From NCBI GenBank assembly GCA_029569255.1, contig JAKQUO010000004.1, positions 1 through 64,000 of the forward strand: DNA of 64,000 nt, in the 5' to 3' direction. The position numbers were made by a program, and so were the translations under genes. Position 1 is the stretch's first letter, and each line of letters opens with the position of its first letter. The notes below the pieces were generated by a model that had not been told where the DNA came from, did no database searches, and saw only the letters and a list, made by a program, of their open reading frames with translations. Source of the DNA: Acidobacteriota bacterium (GTDB lineage Bacteria > Acidobacteriota > Aminicenantia > Aminicenantales > Saccharicenantaceae). This document shows positions 33,165-42,817 of the stretch, one piece after another.

Positions 33165-35831
33165 ATGCTCAGAAACCGCTTCTCCGCCGTCCTTCTCGTC
33201 CTGCTCCTGGCGGCCGCGACGGCCGCCGCGCAGGTCAGGACGGGCGTCCTGACGGGTCGGGTCCTGGACGACCAGGGTGAGCCCCTGCCCGGGGTCGTTG
33301 TCACGATCACCAGCCCGGCCATGATCCAAGGCACGAGGGCCGAGACGACCAACGACCGCGGGCTCTACCGCTTCATCAATCTCGACCCCGGCGTCTACGC
33401 CCTCAAAGCCGAGCTCCCGTCCTTCCAGACCTACGAACAGGAGGATATCCGCGTCCGCCTCGGGTTGACTTCGACGGTCGACGTCAAGCTCGCCATGGTC
33501 TCGCTTCAGGCCGACATCCAGGTCGTCGCCGTGAAGCCCCTCATCGACATCGAAAGCAACCGCCTCTCGTCGAACTTCACGACGGAGATGCTGGCCAAGC
33601 TCCCATCGGCCAGGAACATGGACTCCATCCTGCAGATGGCCCCCGGCACGGTCGTCGTCGGGGACAGCCGGTCCGCATTCGGCAGCGGCTCCCGCGAGAA
33701 CTACTACAGCGTCGACGGGACGTACCTGACCGACCCGGGCGCCGGGACCCAGATGAGCTTCTGGAACTACGACATCATCGAGGAGGCCCAGATCGAGGGG
33801 ACGGGCCACGACGCCCAGTACGGGAACGCCTCAGGCGCCGTCATCAACGTCATCACCAAGTCCGGCGGCGACCGCTTCTCGGGCCTGGTCAACATCTTCT
33901 TCCGCAACAAGGCCCTGCGCTCGGACAACCACGAGGGCACGGGCCTGGGGGCGCCGACCGACGCCGTCAAGAACGAGTGGGAGACCTCGTTCAACTTCGG
34001 CGGGCCCATCAAGCCGGGCCGGGTCTGGTTCTTCGTCAGCGGGAACCTCCTGCCGACCGACTCCGAAACGGTCGGGTTCCCCGACGAGATCCAGCGCCGC
34101 CAGGCTTTCGGCTTCGGGAAGCTCACAGCCCAGCTCAACCCCAAGAACCGCCTGTCCCTCGTCTACAACTACAGCCGGGACAGGCAGAACCACATGTACG
34201 CCAGCCAGTTCCGGACCCCCGAGTCCACCCTGAACTCCCTCCAGTGGACCTCGACCTTCAACCTCCAGTGGAACTCCCAGCTCGGCTCGAACACGCTTCT
34301 CGAGGTCCGGGCCGCCCACGTCGACCGGTCCACGAGCTACAACTCGAACGGCGACGGCCCCCAGTATTACGAGATGACGACGGGCATGATGACCGGGAGC
34401 GCCGGCTTCCGCAACACCCAGACGCGGCACCGCAATCAGGGCCAAGGCAGCCTGACGCACTGGGTCGACCGGTTCCTCGGCAGCCACGACCTCAAGGTCG
34501 GCTTCGACTACGAGCGAGGGGCGGCCGGCTACGACGGGACGAACCTGCTCGACGACCAGGGCCGCTCCTCCATCTACCTCAACAACGGCGCGCTCTACAT
34601 GTGGCTCGTCGAAGACCCGGCCCACGTGAAGAAGAACGACGTCTTCTATGCCCTGGCCGGCTATGCCCAGGACACCTGGAAGCTCTTGTCCCGCCTGACG
34701 GTGAACGCCGGCGTCCGGCTCAACGCCGTCCGGAACGTCATCCCCAAGCAGTACATGGTCCCCGAGGACTTCACCGAATTCCGGTTCACGAACCTCGAGC
34801 CCCGCCTCGGCCTCGTCTACGACATCTCCACGCGCGGGCGTCAGATGGCCCTCAAGGCCCACTACGGCCGCTACTACATCAACAGCATGGCCCTGGGGCT
34901 GTCGAACCCGAACGCCCGGACCAGGGAAACGTGGTTCAACTGGAACGGGACGCCTTACCTCCTGAGCCGCGTCAGCCCGACCACGGTCACGGTCGATCCG
35001 GACCTCCGGCGGCCCTACTCGGACTCCTTCCTTCTGGGCTTCGAGATCTCCCTGCTCAAGAACCTGGCCCTCAAGGTCAACGGCATCTACAAGACGAGCG
35101 AGGACTTCATCGGGTTGATCGACCTGGCCCGGACCGCCGATTGGTACGACCCCCGGGTGGTCGACAATCCCATCGCCGGGGGGACTCTGACCGTCTTCAA
35201 CCGGAGGGCCGGCGCGCCGCTGAACCGCTATCATTACACGAACCCCCCCCAGGCCGACCGGGCCTACAAGGCCATCCAATTCGTCCTGGAGAAGAGCCTC
35301 TCCGCCCACTTCCAGTTCCTGTCCTCTTTCACCTACAGCCGGGCGGTGGGCCTCGTGTCCCTGGGGACCTTGGTGAGCGGCGGCATGACGACGACGAGCC
35401 TCGACTGGACCAATCCGAACATGTACGTCAACACCAGGGGCCGGCTGGACCTGGACAAGCCCTGCGAGCTCAAGTTCAGCGGCGTCTACTTCGCCCCTCT
35501 CGGCTTCGTCCTGGGCGTGAACTACATCGGCCAGTCCGGCGCGCCGTACGGCCGGTCCTTCCGGGTCAATCTCAACCAGGGGCTGACGAGCTTTTATGGC
35601 GAAATCCCGGGCAGCCAGCGAACGCCTTTCCAGCACCTGCTCGACGTCAGGCTGGAAAAGACGTTCCGGGCCGGGCGCTTCCAGCCCAAGGCCTTCGTCG
35701 AGGTCTTCAACCTGACGAACGCCAACACGGCCCTCGGGATCGGCGCCACCCTGGGCACCGCCACCTACGGGCAGATCACGTCCATCCTGCCCCCGAGGAC
35801 GGTGCGCCTCGGCGTGGGCACGAGCTTCTGA
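33165..35831 (+). CDS. TonB-dependent outer-membrane receptor (CarboxypepD_reg type)
   Basis: An 888-residue receptor with a signal peptide ending near AAAQ (residue 23). A carboxypeptidase-regulatory-like domain (GVLTGRVLDDQGEPLPGVVV) is followed by a plug (FTTEMLAKLPSARNMDSILQ, INVITKSGGDRFSG) and a barrel ending in VRLGVGTSF with terminal Phe. AAGGAGG precedes the ATG. It lies between the erythromycin esterase-like and PLP-enzyme genes. A GC-rich hairpin follows at 35857. The ligand is unknown; co-location with an amidohydrolase, an NhaC antiporter and an S10 peptidase is compatible with peptide or amino-acid-derivative uptake. Confidence 0.92.
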   Translation: MLRNRFSAVLLVLLLAAATAAAQVRTGVLTGRVLDDQGEPLPGVVVTITSPAMIQGTRAETTNDRGLYRFINLDPGVYALKAELPSFQTYEQEDIRVRLGLTSTVDVKLAMVSLQADIQVVAVKPLIDIESNRLSSNFTTEMLAKLPSARNMDSILQMAPGTVVVGDSRSAFGSGSRENYYSVDGTYLTDPGAGTQMSFWNYDIIEEAQIEGTGHDAQYGNASGAVINVITKSGGDRFSGLVNIFFRNKALRSDNHEGTGLGAPTDAVKNEWETSFNFGGPIKPGRVWFFVSGNLLPTDSETVGFPDEIQRRQAFGFGKLTAQLNPKNRLSLVYNYSRDRQNHMYASQFRTPESTLNSLQWTSTFNLQWNSQLGSNTLLEVRAAHVDRSTSYNSNGDGPQYYEMTTGMMTGSAGFRNTQTRHRNQGQGSLTHWVDRFLGSHDLKVGFDYERGAAGYDGTNLLDDQGRSSIYLNNGALYMWLVEDPAHVKKNDVFYALAGYAQDTWKLLSRLTVNAGVRLNAVRNVIPKQYMVPEDFTEFRFTNLEPRLGLVYDISTRGRQMALKAHYGRYYINSMALGLSNPNARTRETWFNWNGTPYLLSRVSPTTVTVDPDLRRPYSDSFLLGFEISLLKNLALKVNGIYKTSEDFIGLIDLARTADWYDPRVVDNPIAGGTLTVFNRRAGAPLNRYHYTNPPQADRAYKAIQFVLEKSLSAHFQFLSSFTYSRAVGLVSLGTLVSGGMTTTSLDWTNPNMYVNTRGRLDLDKPCELKFSGVYFAPLGFVLGVNYIGQSGAPYGRSFRVNLNQGLTSFYGEIPGSQRTPFQHLLDVRLEKTFRAGRFQPKAFVEVFNLTNANTALGIGATLGTATYGQITSILPPRTVRLGVGTSF

Positions 35832-35856
35832 GCTCTCCGACGGCATTCGATTTCAC

Positions 35857-35886
35857 GGGCGCCCGCGGTTTCGGCCGCGGGCGCCC
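35857..35886 (+). terminator. GC-rich hairpin between the TonB receptor and the PLP-enzyme gene
   Basis: GGGCGCCCGCGG (35857-35868) and CCGCGGGCGCCC (35875-35886) form a perfect 12-bp stem with a 6-nt loop. There is no real T-run after it (TTCCTG), so it may be a weak terminator or an RNA-stabilising hairpin. Confidence 0.5.
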
Positions 35887-35899
35887 TTCCTGAAAGCCT

Positions 35900-36934
35900 A
35901 TGACCATGTCGCACAGACCGACAGGAAGAGGGCCGAGGGACGCCAAGGCCCTGGCCTCTTTCAAGGCCCTGCCGCGCGTCCCCCTCGTCTCGCCCGCGAC
36001 CCCCGTCGAGCGGTGCGAGCGCCTCCGGGCGGCCCTGCCCGGCAGTCCCGAGATCTATATCAAGCGTGACGACGTCCAGCCTTTCCTCTGCGGCGGGAAC
36101 AAGCTGCGCAAGCTCGAGTTCGTCATGGCCGACGCCCGGGCCCGGGGGGCGACGACGGTCCTGACGACGGGCGGCACCCGCTCCAACCACGCCCGGATCA
36201 CGGCCATGGTCGCCCGGCGGCTCGGTCTGGGGTGCGCCCTCGTCCTGAACGGGGAGGACCAGCCGTCGCCGCGGGGGAACTTCCTTCTCGACCGGCTCAT
36301 CGGAACCGAGGTCCACTTCGTCGCCGGCCGGGCGGAGCGCGAGCCCCGGGCCCGTGAACTCGCCGCCGAGCTCGAGCGCCGCGGCGAGCGCGTCTACGTC
36401 GTCCCGCTCGGCGCGTCCGACGCCGTCGGCTCCTTCGGCCTCGTCGCCGCCGTGGAGGAACTGGTCCGAACGTCCGCCTGCCCGGCCGGGGGCTTCGACG
36501 CGATCGTCGTCTCCTCGTCGTCCGGGGGGACGCAGGCCGGCCTCGAGGTCGGCAAGAGGCTCTTCGGCTTCGACCGGACGCTCGTCGTCGGCGTCAGCCC
36601 CGACAATCCGGCGGCCGAGATCAAGGGCTCCGTCGCGCGGGCGATGACGCCCATGCTGGCGGCCCTCGGCTTGGACGAGCCGGGGTTCGAGGACGGGCTG
36701 ACGGTCGACGACGCCTACGCGGGCGAGGCTTACGGGGTCCCGACGGAAGGGTCCCGTGAGGCGTGCCGTCTGTGGGCGGAAACGGAGGGCATCCTCCTCG
36801 ACCCGGTCTACACGGCCAAGGCCTCGGCCGCCCTGTTCGATTACGTCCGCAAGGGCGTGTTCAAGCCGTCCCAGCGCGTTCTCTTCTGGCACACGGGCGG
36901 CCTCGTCAATCTCTTCGACGGCCAGGAGGCTTGA
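35900..36934 (+). CDS. PLP-dependent D-cysteine desulfhydrase/ACC deaminase family enzyme
   Basis: A 344-residue fold-type II PLP enzyme. The Schiff-base Lys is in CGGNKLRKLEF (about residue 71) with the conserved GGTRSNHARITA segment after it, and the phosphate-binding SSSSGGTQAGLEVG near 210. This pattern is shared by D-cysteine desulfhydrase and 1-aminocyclopropane-1-carboxylate deaminase; D-cysteine or another D-/beta-substituted amino acid is the more general guess. Start at 35900 lacks a strong ribosome site; the Met two codons later is equally possible. It is convergent with the GntR regulator. Confidence 0.86.
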   Translation: MTMSHRPTGRGPRDAKALASFKALPRVPLVSPATPVERCERLRAALPGSPEIYIKRDDVQPFLCGGNKLRKLEFVMADARARGATTVLTTGGTRSNHARITAMVARRLGLGCALVLNGEDQPSPRGNFLLDRLIGTEVHFVAGRAEREPRARELAAELERRGERVYVVPLGASDAVGSFGLVAAVEELVRTSACPAGGFDAIVVSSSSGGTQAGLEVGKRLFGFDRTLVVGVSPDNPAAEIKGSVARAMTPMLAALGLDEPGFEDGLTVDDAYAGEAYGVPTEGSREACRLWAETEGILLDPVYTAKASAALFDYVRKGVFKPSQRVLFWHTGGLVNLFDGQEA

Positions 36935-36961
36935 GCGGAGGCCGGCGGAGCGGCGCCGTCG

Positions 36962-37954
36962 TCAGGGGCAGCTCAGCTTCTTCAGGAGCGCGGCCTTGAC
37001 GAGCTTGAGGGACTGGGGATCGACCCTGTCGAACGTGCAGAAGACGGGGATGCGGCCGGCGGCGAGCTTCTTGACGTCCTCGAAGACCGGCGGCGTCGCC
37101 AGGAGCACATCCGACGCTTCGAGGACGGCCCGGGCCTTCTCCGTATCCGAATAGACCGAGGTCCGGATATTGATCTTGCGTCCGAACACGGACCGCAGGA
37201 GCTCCCGGTAGAGAGGCACGGACTCCTGGTCGCGGCTGATGAAGCCGAACCGGGAGGACTTGTCGTAAGAGCTGATCTTCGCGAGCGTGTCCGGCGACAT
37301 GTTGGTGATGAGCGTGTTGACCTCTATGGCGAGGTCCCCGACGATGTCCGCGACCTCGTTGACATGGAAGCCCGTCGTGACGATGCCCAGGAGCTCCGCC
37401 TCCCCCGCCGCCGCCACGAGCTCCTCCCGGAGGTCCGAGACCAGGACCGGCTTGACCCGGATGCCGGCGGCCTGGGCGAGCGTCTGCGAGATCTCCCGGA
37501 TCTGGGGCAGGTTGCATTCGGTGAAGATGACGTACTTCCGGGACCGGTCGATGGCCACGCCGGAGAGGATGGACTCGACGAGGGCCCGGATCTCTTCGAC
37601 GGTCCTCCCTTCCTGGAGAAGACCGACGACGTCCCGCTGGATGAGGGCCTCGGGGCGAAGCGGCGCCTCCGGCTTGCCCTGGGACGGGCCCTTGAGCTTG
37701 CCGAGGGCGTCCTTGTGAAGCGTGGCCACGGTGCCCCGGCCCGGACGCATGGCGACGAGCTGTTCCCTCTCGAGCTCCTTGTACGCCTTGCGGACGGTCT
37801 CGAAGTTGATCTTCAGTTCGTCGGCCAGCTCGACGACCCCCGGGAGGCGGTCCCCGTCGCGGATGGCCCCGGTCGAGATGAAGTACTTGGTCAGGTCCTT
37901 GATCTGCAGAAAGAGCGGCATCCGGCTCTTCTTGTCGATGAACCACTTGATCAT
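36962..37954 (-). CDS. GntR-family transcriptional regulator with C-terminal sensor domain
   Basis: A 330-residue regulator. Residues 1-75 are a GntR winged helix (MPLFLQIKDLTKYFISTG, then LADELKINFETVRKAYKELE and LVAMRPGRGT), of the short-spacer YtrA-like kind. Residues about 115-330 form an alpha/beta domain (YVIFTECNLPQIREIS, VKPVLVSDL, LGIVTTGFHVNE) resembling a periplasmic-binding or response-sensor fold rather than the FCD or UTRA domain of common GntR proteins. It has its own promoter and sits amid genes with a shared palindromic promoter motif, for which it is the only regulator visible. Confidence 0.85.
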   Translation of the reverse strand: MIKWFIDKKSRMPLFLQIKDLTKYFISTGAIRDGDRLPGVVELADELKINFETVRKAYKELEREQLVAMRPGRGTVATLHKDALGKLKGPSQGKPEAPLRPEALIQRDVVGLLQEGRTVEEIRALVESILSGVAIDRSRKYVIFTECNLPQIREISQTLAQAAGIRVKPVLVSDLREELVAAAGEAELLGIVTTGFHVNEVADIVGDLAIEVNTLITNMSPDTLAKISSYDKSSRFGFISRDQESVPLYRELLRSVFGRKINIRTSVYSDTEKARAVLEASDVLLATPPVFEDVKKLAAGRIPVFCTFDRVDPQSLKLVKAALLKKLSCP

Positions 37955-37978
37955 ATCGTCCCTCGCCGCTTGCCGGTC

Positions 37979-38008
37979 ATTCTATCCGACGCGCCGGCCG
38001 TTTTTCAA
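37979..38008 (-). promoter_or_regulatory. Promoter of the GntR regulator
   Basis: TTGAAA (38008-38003) and TAGAAT (37984-37979) with an 18-bp spacer on the minus strand, 24 bases before the ATG at 37954. Confidence 0.65.
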
Positions 38009-38036
38009 GGCCCCTCCGCCCGAGCCCCGGCTCTTT

Positions 38037-39419
38037 TCAATCCAGCCGGCCCAGGACCGGCGCGAGGACGCTCTCGGGCTCGAACAGGACCCCGCCCTTG
38101 ACGACGCGGTGGACGGCCCTTATCCGACGGATGTCCTCCAGGGGATCGCCGTCGAGGACGACGAAATCCGCCAGCTTCCCGGCCTCGAGGGCGCCCAGGA
38201 GGTCGCTTCGCCCGATGGCCCGGGCGCCGTTGACCGTCGCGGCCCGGAGAACGTCCATGGGCGGCAGGCCGGCCTCGGCGAAGACCTCCATCTCCCTCCA
38301 AAGGGCGAAGCCGGGCAGGAGCGCGAACCCGACCTGGTCGGTGCCGGTGCTGAGGAGGCACCCCGCGTCATAGGCCATCCGGATGAACCGGCGGACCTTG
38401 GCCATGACCCCGGGGCCGTCGGCGGAAGAGGACTCGGCCCGCCGCTCTTCGAGCTTGGCCCAGGCTTCGGCGGTCAGGAACCGCCTCTCCTCCTCCAGGT
38501 GATGGCGGACGGGGTCGAGCGGTTCGGCGATGACGGCCGTCGGGGTCAGGATGACGCCGGACTCCGCGGCCAGCCGCAGGAGGTCCTTGATCTCGGGCCG
38601 GTCGAGATCGACCGAGGCCAGCCAGCGGTTGCGGTCCTTGACCGAGGCCCCGGCCGGAGTGACCTCCGGCAGCTCGAGGATGCCGTGGAAGATCTCGTCG
38701 ATGCCCATGAGGATGGCTTCCCGCCAGGTCGCCGCCCCCAGGTGCCCGATGACCTTGACCCCGTGGAGGTGGCCGAACTCGATGGCCGTCCGGAGAAGGT
38801 CCCCCTTCAGGTTCGCATAGACCTTGACCGAGGTCGCCCCGGCCCGGATCCAGCTCTCGATCTTGAGGCGGACCTCCTCGGGGGTGCGGACGGGATTCAT
38901 CCAGGCGACCGTCACCGGGTCGCCCTCGATGTAAGGCCCGGAATGGAAAACGCGCGGCCCGAGATAACGGCCGGAATCGACCCGGTTGCGGAACCCCATG
39001 TCCCCTTCGGGCTCCATGGATCCGGGGCTTCGCACCGTGGTCACCCCCGCGGCGAGGTAAAGGGGGCCCAGAAGGTCGCAGGTCGTGTGGCGCGTGACCA
39101 GTCCGCCGAACAGATGCCCATGGGAATCGATGAGCCCCGGGATGACGGTCTTCGTCCCGAAATCCACCGTCCGGAACCCGTCGGGAAGCCGCGCCTCCCG
39201 GGCCGGCCCAGTCCAGAGGATCTTGCCGCCCGCGACGATGATGACGGCGTCCCGGACGGTTCGGCCGGAGGCGGGGTCGATGAGGAGCCCGCAGCGGAAG
39301 ACGGCGGACTCGGCCTGGGGAAGGATGCGCTTGGTTTGCGCCGCGGCGCCGCGCGCCGAGGCCCCGGACAGGGCGACGGCGGCCGCCAGCGCCAAGGCGA
39401 CGCTCGCTCTCGTCCTCAT
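38037..39419 (-). CDS. Exported metal-dependent amidohydrolase (imidazolonepropionase-like)
   Basis: A 460-residue protein with a signal peptide (about 1-27) and an amidohydrolase TIM barrel. Metal ligands are apparent in DSHGHLFGG (HxH, about 98-106), VKVYANL (the position of the bridging Lys), VIGHLG and STGTDQVG, with the C-terminal beta-sandwich returning in GKLADFVVLDGDPLED. Related exported enzymes are Xaa-Pro dipeptidase-like or act on imidazolone or peptide amide bonds. The promoter region contains the AT-rich palindromic motif shared with the erythromycin esterase-like gene. Confidence 0.87.
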   Translation of the reverse strand: MRTRASVALALAAAVALSGASARGAAAQTKRILPQAESAVFRCGLLIDPASGRTVRDAVIIVAGGKILWTGPAREARLPDGFRTVDFGTKTVIPGLIDSHGHLFGGLVTRHTTCDLLGPLYLAAGVTTVRSPGSMEPEGDMGFRNRVDSGRYLGPRVFHSGPYIEGDPVTVAWMNPVRTPEEVRLKIESWIRAGATSVKVYANLKGDLLRTAIEFGHLHGVKVIGHLGAATWREAILMGIDEIFHGILELPEVTPAGASVKDRNRWLASVDLDRPEIKDLLRLAAESGVILTPTAVIAEPLDPVRHHLEEERRFLTAEAWAKLEERRAESSSADGPGVMAKVRRFIRMAYDAGCLLSTGTDQVGFALLPGFALWREMEVFAEAGLPPMDVLRAATVNGARAIGRSDLLGALEAGKLADFVVLDGDPLEDIRRIRAVHRVVKGGVLFEPESVLAPVLGRLD

Positions 39420-39469
39420 TCGGCCCTCCTTGGAGAAATGCCCGCGGCCGGGCGGGCCCGCCGCCAGGG

Positions 39470-39491
39470 TTATATATTATTGTATATAAAC
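39470..39491 (-). promoter_or_regulatory. AT-rich palindromic motif upstream of the amidohydrolase
   Basis: The core ATATATTATTGTATATAA (39472-39489) matches ATATATTATTACATATAA at 31565-31582 in 16 of 18 positions, and TATATA half-sites at 39471-39476 and 39483-39488 are symmetric. It lies about 50-70 bases upstream of the amidohydrolase ATG at 39419 and in the divergent space facing the NhaC gene's 3' end. Confidence 0.6.
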
Positions 39492-39587
39492 ATGTTTTTC
39501 AACCGGAGCCGCGGGGATGGACCTGTTCGCGTCGCGGAACGCTTGGCCCCGGCCTTCCGGCCCGGCCCGGGAACCCTTCCCCCCCGG

Positions 39588-41003
39588 TCACAGGGCCGTG
39601 GCGACGAACCCGGCGGCCGCGAAAAGGGCCAGGGCGGCCGAGGCGGCGATGAGGGCGTACGGGATCTGGGTCCGGATGTGGCTCACGACCGGAACGCGGG
39701 CGGCCATGCCCGTGACGATGCTCGTATCGGACAGGGGGGAGCAGTTGTCGCCGAAGACGCCGCCGCTGATGCAGGCGGCGAAGACGAGGGCCGGCTCGAC
39801 GCCCATGGCGGCGGCCATCGGCAAGGCGATGGGGACGAGGATGGCGAACGTGCCGTAGGACGTGCCTGTGGCGAACGAGATGACGCAACCCAGGCCGAAA
39901 AGGAGAGCGGGCAGAAGAAAGGCCGGCAGCCCCTGCTTGGCGACGCCGGCCACGAACAGCCCGGTACCCAGCTGTCGGCTGACGTCCCCGAGCGTCAGGG
40001 CGAAGACCAGGAGCGCGGCGACCGGCAGGAGCTCTCCCATCCCCTTGAACAGGACGTCGAGAACGCCCTTGAAGCTCATGGCCCGCTTCGCCAGGACCAG
40101 CGCGCCGGCGACCGGGATCGCGACGACGGCCGCGTACAGCACCGAGGACGCCCCGTCGCCCTTGAGGATGTCCCCGCCTCCGGTGACGTAAAGGGCGGCG
40201 AAGACCCCGGCCAGCAGGACGGCCACCGGCGCGGCCATGAACAGCGGGCCCGGCGCGACGCCCGTCCGGGCGCCGCCGAGACCGGCGGCCTCGTCGCCCG
40301 GCGCGTCGGCCGGCGGGGCCCCGGCCGCGGCCGCCTCGTCGGCTCGCCGCATCGGGCCGATGGACAGCCCCGTGGCCATGACGACGCCGACAAGGGCCAG
40401 GCTGGCCAGGCAGTAGAAGTTGTACGGCAGGGCTCTGACGAGCAGGCGCATCGGCGACTCGACGTTCTGGGTCGCCAGCAGGCTCATGTAATAGGCCCCC
40501 CAGCTGTTGACGAGGACGATGGCCACGAAGTTGATGCTGACCGTGTGGAGGAAGTAGGCCAGGCGCTCCCGCGAGATCCCGAGCCGGTCGTAAATGGGCC
40601 TCATCAGGAACCCGTTGACCAGGATGCTCGAGTAGCTTTCGATGAATATGGAGACGCCGATGAGGAACGTCAGCGGGTAAACGCCGCGCTTGGACCGCAG
40701 GAGCCGCGTCCGCTCGACCCAGGAGATGAAGCCCTGAAAGCCGTTGGATTCCCGGATGAGGGCCAGGAGCGCCCCGACGAGCAGGCAGAACACGATGATC
40801 TCGATGTTGCCCTTGGCGGAACCGACCCGGAGGGCGTCGTCGACGGATTTGAAGAACGCGGGGAGGACGCGGCCGCCCGAGAGGACGATCTCCCCCAGCC
40901 ATACCCCGAGGAAGAGCGCGGGAACGAGCTGTTTTTTCCAGAGGGCCAGGCCGATCGCGACGACCGGCGGGACGAGCGAGAGGGCGCCGAACGCGTGCGG
41001 CAA
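39588..41003 (-). CDS. NhaC-family Na+/H+ antiporter
   Basis: A 471-residue membrane protein of the NhaC/MleN family with about twelve helices. Signatures are FIESYSSILVNGFLMRPIYD (about 110-130) and GGVFGDNCSPLSDTSIVTG near 420, the diagnostic GD-x-CSP-x-SDT motif. Family members exchange Na+ for protons or pair organic acids such as malate/lactate. The start is placed at a TTG at 41003 because AAGGAG lies six bases before it, whereas the in-frame ATG at 41039 has no ribosome site. Confidence 0.85.
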   Translation of the reverse strand: MPHAFGALSLVPPVVAIGLALWKKQLVPALFLGVWLGEIVLSGGRVLPAFFKSVDDALRVGSAKGNIEIIVFCLLVGALLALIRESNGFQGFISWVERTRLLRSKRGVYPLTFLIGVSIFIESYSSILVNGFLMRPIYDRLGISRERLAYFLHTVSINFVAIVLVNSWGAYYMSLLATQNVESPMRLLVRALPYNFYCLASLALVGVVMATGLSIGPMRRADEAAAAGAPPADAPGDEAAGLGGARTGVAPGPLFMAAPVAVLLAGVFAALYVTGGGDILKGDGASSVLYAAVVAIPVAGALVLAKRAMSFKGVLDVLFKGMGELLPVAALLVFALTLGDVSRQLGTGLFVAGVAKQGLPAFLLPALLFGLGCVISFATGTSYGTFAILVPIALPMAAAMGVEPALVFAACISGGVFGDNCSPLSDTSIVTGMAARVPVVSHIRTQIPYALIAASAALALFAAAGFVATAL

Positions 41004-41164
41004 CGGAGTCTCCTTGCGGGCGTCTTGAGAACAGACCATTATTCACGGAGCGGCCGTCAAAGGCAAGCGTCCCTCCCGGGTCCCCGGCGTGGATTTCCAG
41101 GTCCGCATCCGTTATGATAAGGCCCGATGGAGGAGGACCGGGAAGGTCAAGGAGGTCGAGCGTC

Positions 41165-42727
41165 ATGAAGCCTTGCGCCGTTTGCCTGCTCCTCGTTCTG
41201 TCGATGTCCCTGTCGGCCGCGGCCGGCCCCCAGGGGCCTCCGGCGTCCAAGCCGCCCGTCAAACCGGTGGAAACGGCCCCGGTCCCGTCGGGCCCCCCCG
41301 GGGTCATCGCCGAGAGCCCCGTCGTCACCCGGCATACGATCACGATCGGCGGGAAGCCGCTGAGCTACACCGCGGCCTGCGGGATGATGCCGATCCGCGA
41401 GAACGGCAAGCTCATGGCCCACATCTTCTATATCGCCTATGCCAAGGACGGCGTGAAGGACCGCGAGGCGCGGCCGATCCTGTTCTCCTTCAACGGCGGC
41501 CCGGGCTCCGCGTCGCTCTGGATGCACCTGGGCTTCACCGGGCCCCGGATCGTCGTCTTCGAAGAGGAGGGCTGGATCCCCAAGCCCCCGTTCCGCCTGG
41601 CCGACAACGAGCACACGATCCTCGACGCGGCGGACATCGTCTACATCGACCCGGTGGGGACCGGATACAGCCGGATGATGCCGGGCGAGGACGCGCACAA
41701 ATACCACGGGGTGATCGAGGACATCCAGTCCATCGGCGAATTCGTCCGGATGTATCTTCACCGGAACGGACGCTGGAACTCGCCCAAATACGTCATCGGG
41801 GAAAGCTACGGGACCACGCGGGCGGCCGGATTGACCGGTTACCTGGCGGACCAGGGGATCTATCTCGACGGGACGATCCTCGTCTCGACCACGACCCTGG
41901 ACGTCCTGCAGGGCGAGGAGCTTTCCTACATGACCATCCTTCCCCATTACACGGCCACGGCCTGGTATCACGGGAAACTCCCGGCGGACCTCCAGGCCAA
42001 GCCCCTCCGCGAGGTCCTGGACCTCAGCGAGGCCTTCGCCCAGGGAGAATACCTGAACGCCCTGGTCAAGGGGAACCGGATGACGGCCGAGGAGCGGGCC
42101 TCCGCCCTCCGGAACACGGCCCGTTTCACCGGCCTTTCGGAGGCCTTCGTCCGGGCGGTCAACCTCCGCGTCTCCCGGACCCGCTTCCAGAAAGAGCTCC
42201 TCCGAAGCGAGAACCGGACCGTCGGGCGGCTGGACAGCCGTTACAAGGGCGTCGACAAGGAAGCCGCGGGCGAATCCCCCGAAAAGGACCCGGCCATGGA
42301 CGCCTGGCTGGGGCCTTACACGATCATGGCCAACCGGTATCTCAAGCAGGAGCTCGGCTTCGACACGGACGAGGTCTATCACGTCTTCGGCAGCGTGTCC
42401 CCCTGGAAAAGCATGACCCGGCCCGCGGGGTCGCCCTCGGGGATGCCCGGCGCCCGCCCCGTTTCCGGCGTCGGGGAGATGCTCCGGGCGGCCATGGGGA
42501 AGAACCCCCACCTCCGGGTGCTGGTCCTGGAGGGATATTACGACGGCGCCTGCGATTACTTCGGGGCGGTCTACACATTCGCCCACCTCGATCCCGAAGG
42601 GGAATTCACGGACCGCATCGAGTTCGCTTTCTATGAATGCGGGCACATGATGTACGTCCGGAAAGCCGACCTGGCCAAGGCCGGCCGCGACCTGGCCGCC
42701 TTCATCGCCGGCGCGGCGCGGAGGTGA
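41165..42727 (+). CDS. Exported S10-family serine carboxypeptidase-like protein
   Basis: A 520-residue protein with a signal peptide (about 1-20) and a Pro-rich linker. The peptidase S10 domain has FNGGPGSASLWMHLGFTGP (about 112-130), nucleophile Ser214 in GESYGTTR, Asp460 in YDGACDY and His494 in ECGHMMYV. It should remove C-terminal residues from peptides in the periplasm. The ATG at 41165 has AAGGAGG nine bases upstream; the in-frame ATG at 41114 would mask the signal peptide. Confidence 0.9.
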   Translation: MKPCAVCLLLVLSMSLSAAAGPQGPPASKPPVKPVETAPVPSGPPGVIAESPVVTRHTITIGGKPLSYTAACGMMPIRENGKLMAHIFYIAYAKDGVKDREARPILFSFNGGPGSASLWMHLGFTGPRIVVFEEEGWIPKPPFRLADNEHTILDAADIVYIDPVGTGYSRMMPGEDAHKYHGVIEDIQSIGEFVRMYLHRNGRWNSPKYVIGESYGTTRAAGLTGYLADQGIYLDGTILVSTTTLDVLQGEELSYMTILPHYTATAWYHGKLPADLQAKPLREVLDLSEAFAQGEYLNALVKGNRMTAEERASALRNTARFTGLSEAFVRAVNLRVSRTRFQKELLRSENRTVGRLDSRYKGVDKEAAGESPEKDPAMDAWLGPYTIMANRYLKQELGFDTDEVYHVFGSVSPWKSMTRPAGSPSGMPGARPVSGVGEMLRAAMGKNPHLRVLVLEGYYDGACDYFGAVYTFAHLDPEGEFTDRIEFAFYECGHMMYVRKADLAKAGRDLAAFIAGAARR

Positions 42728-42767
42728 TCCCTTCCGCCCGGCTGGGACAAGCGGGGCGGGCCGTTTC

Positions 42768-42797
42768 TTGACGCCCGCCGGGCGCGGCCGGTATCAT
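42768..42797 (+). promoter_or_regulatory. Promoter of the YCF48-like gene
   Basis: TTGACG (42768-42773) and TATCAT (42792-42797) with an 18-bp spacer; the ATG is at 42818. Confidence 0.68.
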
Positions 42798-42817
42798 GGG
42801 CCGCGAAAGAAGGGAGC

